Below are positions 3,001 to 5,383 of a DNA stretch of 5,383 nt, piece by piece. The notes beneath the pieces were generated by a model that ran no database searches, was not told the origin of the DNA, and saw nothing but the letters and a program-made list of their open reading frames with translations. Source of the stretch: an uncultured Ruminococcus sp. (lineage in GTDB: Bacteria > Bacillota_A > Clostridia > Oscillospirales > Ruminococcaceae); NCBI GenBank assembly GCA_937880065.1, contig CALFMA010000239.1:1-5383 (forward strand), given 5' to 3'. Position numbers and translations under genes: made by a program. The number at the start of each line of letters is the position of its first letter. Positions within the stretch are counted from its first letter, which is position 1.

Positions 3001-5383
3001 AGTTTCACATATTTCCCGTATATAACCGACAAAATGACGGGCAATAAGTATATAACAAACAGGTACTACTTCAAGGCTCGCTCTATGCCGGGCGACAATG
3101 TAATAAACCTTGCAGCTTATCAAGCTAAGGCAGCTAATGTTGGAAAATACAAAATTAAAGGCTCTGTAAAGACATCCTACAAGCCGATTTTGTCAAACGG
3201 ACTTGAATTTTCCAAAGAGGGCGCTCAGGGCTACAGTGTAATCATGGGTAGTGGCGAAAGGGAAATCGAACAAACATCAGTAAATGGCGTTAAGGAAACT
3301 GTTACCGTTGTTGATACTGCCATTGATATTACTGACGAAAACGGAAACTTTGAATTTGATGCAATTCAGGGCTTTAAGAATGTATATATAAACCTTTTGG
3401 TTACCAACGGAACAAATACCGAGGATATCATAAACGTAAAGCTCCCCGCAAAAGGTACGAATGGTAAGGAAGTAACTGTAGGCGCAGAGGAATTCTGTCT
3501 GCAGTATTCACCAAATCTCCCTTATATCCCCGAAGGCGGAATATCTTATTATTATGACAAGAGCACAAACAACGAGCAGATAGATTTAAGAGAAAACTCT
3601 ATCCGTGTTTTTGACGATAATCTTACAATCCGTGCCGTTGTAAATTCCAATGGCAGAAAGATAAAGAAAGCGGTATTCCAGATTCGCACCACAAACGGTA
3701 TTGTGTCATCCTATGATGCATATCCCGAAATGACTGGTTCAAATGTTTATTCATGCAAGATTGACGCACTTCCCGAAAATGCATATAACGGCGACCGTGT
3801 AAGTGTATACCTTGTTGACGAAGAAACAATTGACGGAACAGAGGCATCAGAGGCAATCGTATATCCAAAGGTGGATACCGGAATAGTCTTCTATGTTGAA
3901 AATGCGGTTATCGCTCCAAAGGAATATAGTTTAGATGATATTACAACAGTAGACATTCCTCTTATCGGAAAAGCCAGTCCATCTGTCAACTCCAAACTTT
4001 TGAAGATTGAAAAAACAAAATGGGCAGACGGAACGGGATTAACATTTGCGGTAAATGCAGCAGGCTCCTGGACAAATACGCCTTCGATGACAACAGCGCA
4101 GAAATTAAAGGGATATAAAGACTTTAAGGGTGCTGTAGACAAGGCGCATACTACAAATTTGCTAGAAAAGTCCTCTAAAGATGACTATGATAATTCGTTA
4201 CGAACTTTGCAACAAATTATTAATCTGGCACATGCTCAAGGAAATGAAAAGGATGTTGACAATAGCGTGGCGCAGCTTACTGACATTACAAGGACGATAG
4301 AACAATATAAGAAGATTCACGCTGATTATTCAAAGCAGGCAAAAGATGCTGCTACGGCATTGGATAAAAGTTTGGGTACTATATCCGCAATTATATGTTT
4401 TACTTTTGATTATATCCTCAACCCTGAAACGCAGGAATTCAAACATTTCCGTACATCTTTCGCAGTAGGTGCTACAGCAACCGTAGTATCTACCAAGTAT
4501 TCCCTTTTGGGTTCTGTTCCTACTTTTTTAAACATTACAGCAACAATCCAGGTTAACTTAACAAACTCATGGACCAAAGACGGTATGCTCAGCAGTACAG
4601 ATTTTGAATCATACAGCGGCAACATAAAGAGCATTATTGATGATGCTGCTGAAGGAACTGACTGGGAGACTTTAACTGATATGGTTATCAAGGGTAAACT
4701 GCAGGCCGGTGCCGGTATGAACGGTGTTCTCAGTACAAGAGGCTTTGTTGATCTGGGTCTGCAGTTCGAAACCGGTGCAAGAGAGGGTTTATTATGGACT
4801 GCAGGAGGCGGTATCGGATTCGACTTGTTTTTTGGCTCAATCGATATAAACATTGCTAAATTCACACAGGGAGTCGGTAGTTTAAAAAACGCTATCCATG
4901 TTTCATTCCTTAATGATAAGATAAGCGTACCGTTGAGTCTGAGGTCTGCTGCTCGTGATACCACAGAAATTAATAATAATGATGGCACATCAACATCGGA
5001 TTATGGTGCAGGAACGGATGATATGTCCACCTTTGGAATGAAAATGCTAAGAGGTATGCCTGAAGCTGTGAATATGCAACCCCTTCTAAACGATGCTGCA
5101 GATAGAACTCGCCCCCAAATTCTTGATTTGGGTGACGGTAGAAAGTTTGTTGTATTCATAGCAAACAGAGGAACGGATTCCGAGCTTCCCGCAAATGATA
5201 TGTGTCTGTTCTATTCAATCTGTGATGAAAACGGAAATTGGGCAGAGCCGGTTCCTGTTGCAGATGACGGTACTTTTGATACTATGCCGGATATTGTGTT
5301 TGGAACAAACAAAGAGAACATCGGCATCGTATGGGCTGATTCCGCAAGAGAACTTACAGCGGAGGATTCCCTTAAAGACAAGC
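1..5383 (+). CDS. Giant secreted modular surface protein with Calx-beta domains (3'-partial)
   Basis: Frame 1 is open for 1,794 codons from the ATG at base 1 and is cut by the right edge of the window. ATG 1 is preferred over the next in-frame Met (codon 16) because it supplies the basic n-region (Lys3, Arg5) of a signal peptide; a ribosome binding site cannot be checked because nothing upstream is present. The product is exported and built almost wholly of beta-rich modules: two Calx-beta domains, a carboxypeptidase-regulatory-like domain, an Ig-like domain, a Gly-rich beta region and a beta-propeller start, plus one helical hairpin. No enzyme active-site motif is recognisable. The domain order resembles, from memory, very large uncharacterised Clostridia surface proteins. 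I infer an adhesion or binding role at the cell surface. The missing C-terminus would show the anchor (LPXTG, SLH or cell-wall-binding repeats). The ORF is certain; the function is not. Confidence 0.95.
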   Translation, partial: MFKSRPLVALVLVLSMLLSISAPAFAKAEVPYETIGITRQEFDGNIIYFGAPGPVFDENDKVYAFPILRSGDVSQEASVVLRTLDFSALYNKDYSIIGDSIEIIERDKTLIELAMTGEESIIDDSALNEIEDGSQQIGETIEENSDVLTDDDPDSPDAEVEEETADETVNTEVETETDNTEETPDESKEYFAVVPEIEVEETSGKSKLALEKEAQTGKPTREIQKTEVYNELGDIVRDELLGDIFEYVNYSFETVLTFAPGEEVKYVNIRIMDDGISEGEEYFTLLMTEPQGAELSEMTATNVIITDDEPVVLPKITFSSDEYKSKDGIVSVTVKRNGAEYSPATCILETTDGSAIADVHYESIYGEIVFAPYEKEKTVDIIVGGKGDFKLTLSDFTGCEAGALSQATAKIDESAGIALFAAANDGLEFSITVKDKTYTVKYKSGDIVGEIYDTGYDPHLLVGKYYFSAPDSKGGIFNYSRDNSTGTKPSNKGNYNSFYSGPNTVGDFATGNGQLEYYHSYTKRTGSMYTYSNANADTKIEGPYYQYLIPHWEQDRTFGNVIVKDSQLSSMDVYDRALNKKALEQGLIGTGVRTGKFSKETSMDSAVQIKDVLNAMCVKVAAVDKYTGRTPKIRTKFYGVAAFYKKYRISVTYPTEKQFITGVNSETGEAVTTGYIPAQVNVNCGAQILGNRENMDIFINDDEKKSNLVFSVSDNRVNGVNGKFGKITGYTIRIGSSSAYINKSYPADYFSFLDSKVKANASTTSLSFTSAAVESVKKKVNSNLDTIPIDKYFSAWIESVQNEKNSQDKTPGVISDGGKAYHQELKFTPIVDYYDVDVTVVKPYTEGTDMNVVLGGFKWQELSLGEHRFHAGDSLDLTGEPYDDSYKAEGYEVSVNDGVFNTIRDTKTLVLLPGNKYTIRPVISQINNCIEITRSEGAMKYFEIGNNVFTEEELAPYPEFAGKTILKLHPEKETVLEQMTPEVGKIYYLDVIWKNNRSNKSFTYFPYITDKMTGNKYITNRYYFKARSMPGDNVINLAAYQAKAANVGKYKIKGSVKTSYKPILSNGLEFSKEGAQGYSVIMGSGEREIEQTSVNGVKETVTVVDTAIDITDENGNFEFDAIQGFKNVYINLLVTNGTNTEDIINVKLPAKGTNGKEVTVGAEEFCLQYSPNLPYIPEGGISYYYDKSTNNEQIDLRENSIRVFDDNLTIRAVVNSNGRKIKKAVFQIRTTNGIVSSYDAYPEMTGSNVYSCKIDALPENAYNGDRVSVYLVDEETIDGTEASEAIVYPKVDTGIVFYVENAVIAPKEYSLDDITTVDIPLIGKASPSVNSKLLKIEKTKWADGTGLTFAVNAAGSWTNTPSMTTAQKLKGYKDFKGAVDKAHTTNLLEKSSKDDYDNSLRTLQQIINLAHAQGNEKDVDNSVAQLTDITRTIEQYKKIHADYSKQAKDAATALDKSLGTISAIICFTFDYILNPETQEFKHFRTSFAVGATATVVSTKYSLLGSVPTFLNITATIQVNLTNSWTKDGMLSSTDFESYSGNIKSIIDDAAEGTDWETLTDMVIKGKLQAGAGMNGVLSTRGFVDLGLQFETGAREGLLWTAGGGIGFDLFFGSIDINIAKFTQGVGSLKNAIHVSFLNDKISVPLSLRSAARDTTEINNNDGTSTSDYGAGTDDMSTFGMKMLRGMPEAVNMQPLLNDAADRTRPQILDLGDGRKFVVFIANRGTDSELPANDMCLFYSICDENGNWAEPVPVADDGTFDTMPDIVFGTNKENIGIVWADSARELTAEDSLKDK
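130..294 (+). other. Calx-beta domain 1, N-terminal half (residues ~44-98)
   Basis: Residues 62-81 give a strand pattern ending in an R-x-G-D turn (Arg69 to Asp72), followed by a strand at 78-85 and a D-Y-S motif at 93-95. This matches the opening strands of Calx-beta domains, where a K/R-x-G turn is followed by a strand and then a G-x-D-Y segment. Residues 79-95 align without gaps to residues 346-362 of the second copy, with Leu, Thr, Asp, Ser, Ala and Tyr identical. The expected continuation (L-T-F-A-P-G) does not follow here but appears 160 residues later, so the domain is interrupted. Calx-beta domains are extracellular or Ca2+-binding beta-sandwiches common in bacterial adhesins. Confidence 0.7.
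352..603 (+). other. Acidic low-complexity insertion (residues 118-201)
   Basis: Of 84 residues, 35 are Asp or Glu and only one (Lys188) is basic. The stretch is otherwise rich in Thr, Ser, Pro, Asn and Val and has no pattern of buried hydrophobics, so it is probably disordered and highly negatively charged. It is the core of a longer insertion (about 96-255) inside Calx-beta domain 1. Residues 221-252 downstream look more ordered and possibly helical, leading back into the domain. Possible roles, all inferred, are loose divalent-cation binding, a charged spacer, or protease-accessible flexibility. Confidence 0.85.
475..606 (+). repeat. Degenerate EVE(x)ET micro-repeat
   Basis: Within the acidic stretch the peptide EVEEET (475-492) recurs as EVETET (514-531) and EVEET (592-606), with a further E-E-T at 541-549. 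The DNA is purine-rich with repeated gaagtcgaa or gaagttgaa units. Copies are imperfect and unevenly spaced, so this is a decayed or slowly expanding coding repeat and not an exact tandem array. Such tracts can change length by slippage; whether this one does cannot be seen here. Confidence 0.5.
748..927 (+). other. Calx-beta domain 1, C-terminal half (residues ~250-309)
   Basis: This is the best family match in the protein. Residues 256-263 read LTFAPGEE, followed by a strand with alternating hydrophobics (VNIRI), the acidic turn D273-D274-G275 with E278-G279-E280-E281, the strand YFTLLM, the P-x-G-A turn at 290-293, and the closing strand NVIITDDE at 302-309. This is the canonical Calx-beta ending. 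The acidic turn and the terminal D-D-E (307-309) are intact, so Ca2+ binding is plausible for this copy. The first half of the domain lies upstream of the acidic insertion. Confidence 0.88.
943..1236 (+). other. Calx-beta domain 2, uninterrupted (residues ~315-412)
   Basis: The copy starts five residues after the first ends. It has the opening strand KITFSS, the V-x-V-K-R-N-G turn at 332-338, the strand CILETTDGSAI, then HYES-IYGE-IVFAP (360-372) with only five residues between HYE and IVFAP, the normal Calx-beta spacing. It closes with FKLTLS and a short strand ending AKIDE at 409-413. The acidic turn seen in copy 1 (DDGISEGEE) is shortened to GGKGD (384-388) and the final D-D-E is lost, so Ca2+ ligation is probably weakened or absent. 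Cys346 and Cys399 are both in this domain. Confidence 0.82.
1273..2475 (+). other. Long beta-rich region of unknown fold (residues ~425-825)
   Basis: I do not recognise a family here. Residues 452-550 are unusually rich in Tyr, Asn, Gly and Ser and contain the motif GPYYQYLIPHWE (542-553); aromatic-rich jelly-roll carbohydrate-binding modules have this flavour, but no specific family signature is seen. Residues 565-625 look mixed alpha/beta, with a probable helix around 605-620. Residues 646-740 return to alternating strand patterns, with NDDEKK at 700-705 and a V-N-G-V-N-G turn at 717-722. Residues 768-805 look helical (AAVESVKKKV, then YFSAWIESV). The region could hold two or more modules; boundaries are guesses. 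Confidence 0.4.
2476..2766 (+). other. Beta-rich repeat-type module (residues ~826-922)
   Basis: Strands with alternating hydrophobics (YYDVDVTVV, NVVLGGF) lead to a motif reading F-H-A-G-D-S-L-D-L-T-G-E-P (869-881), then KAEGYEVSVNDG (887-898) and a closing strand KYTIRPVI (916-923). The G-D-x-(hydrophobic)-x-L-x-(small)-x-P followed by G-Y/W-x-V pattern is typical of small extracellular bacterial repeat modules of the Big/InlB-like kind. The specific family cannot be named from the sequence by eye. Confidence 0.4.
2767..3144 (+). other. Unassigned inter-module stretch (residues ~923-1048)
   Basis: This coding stretch links two beta modules and matches nothing I recognise. Residues 937-980 include a short acidic helix-like piece (FTEEELAPYPEF) and a strand (TILKLHP). 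Residues 986-1025 have strand character with many Tyr and Phe residues (YYLDVIW, FTYFPYI, RYYFKARS), followed by PGDNVINLAAY at 1030-1040. It may be the end of the preceding beta module plus a further small beta domain. Confidence 0.35.
3145..3411 (+). other. Carboxypeptidase-regulatory-like beta-sandwich (residues ~1049-1137)
   Basis: The module opens with a strand YKIKGSVKTS (1050-1059) and ends with the turn-strand T-D-E-N-G-N-F-E-F-D-A-I-Q-G (1111-1124) followed by VYINLLVTNGT (1128-1138). The G-x-V opening and the T-D-x-N-G-x-F-x-(F/I)-x-x-(I/V)-x-G ending are the hallmark of carboxypeptidase-regulatory-like and Cna-B-like domains, which serve as rigid spacers or binding units in secreted proteins. 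The middle carries a longer loop (about 1075-1098) than usual. No isopeptide-forming Lys/Asn/Glu triad can be assigned by eye. Confidence 0.6.
3595..3864 (+). other. Ig-like beta-sandwich (residues ~1199-1288)
   Basis: Residues 1207-1214 (NLTIRAVV) and 1221-1228 (IKKAVFQI) form paired strands separated by a short N-G-R-K turn. They are followed by VYSCKIDALPENAYNGDRVSVYLVD (1249-1273), where the final strand after N-G-D-R-V resembles the closing strands of fibronectin-III/Ig-like domains. Two Tyr residues, Tyr1239 and Tyr1241, sit in the intervening loop. The exact family is unclear. Confidence 0.45.
3886..4086 (+). other. Beta segment before the helical hairpin (residues ~1296-1362)
   Basis: Short strands (IVFYVENAVIAP, TTVDIPLIGKA, SKLLKIEKTKWADG, LTFAVNAAG) precede the helical hairpin. 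Residues 1316-1324 (TVDIPLIGK) and 1333-1350 look like two neighbouring strands that could continue in the Gly-rich beta region after residue 1461. If so, the helices between would be an insertion into one beta domain. That reading is inference. Confidence 0.35.
4087..4374 (+). other. Two-helix coiled-coil hairpin (residues ~1363-1458)
   Basis: Hydrophobic residues fall at 3-4 spacing in two runs. The first is Tyr1396, Leu1400, Leu1403, Ile1407, Ala1410. The second is Val1419, Val1423, Leu1426, Ile1429, Ile1433, Tyr1436, Ile1439, Tyr1443, Ala1447, Ala1450, Leu1454. A Gly-Asn at 1414-1415 breaks the helices, and there is no Pro between 1362 and 1473. Other positions are mostly Lys, Asp, Gln, Asn and Thr, so both helices are amphipathic. 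This is the only clear alpha-helical domain in the product and is probably an antiparallel hairpin or an oligomerisation arm. Confidence 0.65.
4381..4875 (+). other. Gly-rich alternating beta region (residues ~1461-1625)
   Basis: Successive strands alternate small or polar residues with hydrophobics: FAVGATATVV (1486-1496), FLNITATIQVNL (1509-1520), GKLQAGAGMNGVL (1565-1577), GFVDLGLQFETGA (1581-1593), and a Gly-rich run LLWTAGGGIGFDLFF (1597-1611) followed by SIDINIA. Residues 1534-1562 form a more helical interruption. The pattern is amphipathic and barrel-like. In a protein that looks Gram-positive it is more likely a large soluble beta-sheet than an outer-membrane barrel. No family is assigned. 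Confidence 0.5.
4951..5091 (+). other. Low-complexity Asn/Asp/Ser/Thr linker (residues ~1651-1697)
   Basis: The stretch has three consecutive Asn residues at 1658-1660, then a run dominated by Asp, Gly, Ser and Thr, then a Met-rich piece (Met1675, Met1680, Met1682, Met1686, Met1692). It has no strand pattern before residue 1698 and probably joins the Gly-rich beta region to the propeller flexibly. Confidence 0.45.
5092..5383 (+). other. Start of BNR/sialidase-type beta-propeller (residues ~1698 onward, cut)
   Basis: Residues 1702-1720 read T-R-P-Q-I-L-D-L-G-D-G-R-K and the strand FVVFIA. They are followed by CLFYSI (1735-1740), D-E-N-G-N-W (1742-1747) and the turn EPVPVADDGTFDTMPDI (1749-1765), then NIGIVWAD (1773-1780). 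The repeating pattern (P-x-I-x-x-L-x-x-G, hydrophobic strand, Y-S-x-x-D-x-x-G-x-W-x-x-P, D-x-x-P-x-I, I-x-V-x-W) is that of blades in BNR/sialidase-like propellers. S-x-x-D-x-x-G-x-W at 1739-1747 resembles an Asp-box (S-x-D-x-G-x-x-W) with altered spacing. Only about one blade and the start of the next are inside the window, so neither blade number nor sialidase catalysis can be judged. Confidence 0.6.

Noticed and set aside
2299..3123. Minus-strand open frames of 103 codons (2299-2610) and 129 codons (2734-3123)
   Set aside because: Both are antisense to continuous coding sequence. The translations show no signal peptide, domain or plausible start context.
4375..4419. Possible membrane-spanning helix at residues 1459-1473
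   Set aside because: The hydrophobic run is short and interrupted by Asp1470, and it reads better as a beta strand starting the Gly-rich region.
4410..4988. A 192-codon open frame on the minus strand
   Set aside because: It lies fully antisense to the long + strand frame, which has clear domain matches on both sides. Its translation has no recognisable motif, so it is an antisense shadow.
1..5383. Terminators, promoters, riboswitches, tRNA, IS ends, CRISPR repeats
   Set aside because: The whole window is coding, and I saw no hairpin-plus-T-run, cloverleaf, terminal inverted repeat or regularly spaced direct repeat that would justify a call inside the gene.

Overview
The window is the 5' part of one very large protein-coding gene. 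Frame 1 of the + strand is open from the ATG at base 1 to the last base, giving 1,794 complete codons with no stop. The gene starts exactly at the left edge, so its promoter and ribosome binding site lie outside. It runs off the right edge, so its stop codon and any C-terminal anchor are also missing. There is no intergenic DNA, RNA gene, mobile element or CRISPR array in the window.

The protein has a classical Sec signal peptide and is a mosaic of extracellular beta-rich modules. In order these are: signal peptide (1-26); first half of a Calx-beta domain (about 44-98); a long, strongly acidic insertion (densest at 118-201); second half of the same Calx-beta domain (about 250-309); a second, uninterrupted Calx-beta domain (about 315-412); a long Tyr/Asn/Gly-rich region of unknown fold (about 425-825); a beta-rich module (about 826-922); an unassigned stretch (about 923-1048); a carboxypeptidase-regulatory-like beta-sandwich (about 1049-1137); an Ig-like beta-sandwich (about 1199-1288); a beta segment (about 1296-1362); a two-helix coiled coil (about 1363-1458); a Gly-rich beta region (about 1461-1625); a low-complexity linker; and the start of what looks like a BNR/sialidase-type beta-propeller (about 1698 onward).

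The organism is most likely a low- to mid-GC Bacillota member of the Clostridia type, such as a gut or rumen anaerobe. This rests on the signal peptide style, the base composition, AGA-rich arginine usage, and a resemblance from memory to giant modular surface proteins of Clostridia. The taxonomic call is inference only.

No catalytic domain is recognisable. The module set (Calx-beta, carboxypeptidase-regulatory-like, Ig-like, propeller) suggests a secreted or surface-displayed binding or adhesion protein, possibly calcium-dependent at the N-terminus. The most notable points are the acidic insertion that splits Calx-beta copy 1 but not copy 2, the loss of the acidic motif in copy 2, and the alpha-helical hairpin set between beta modules.
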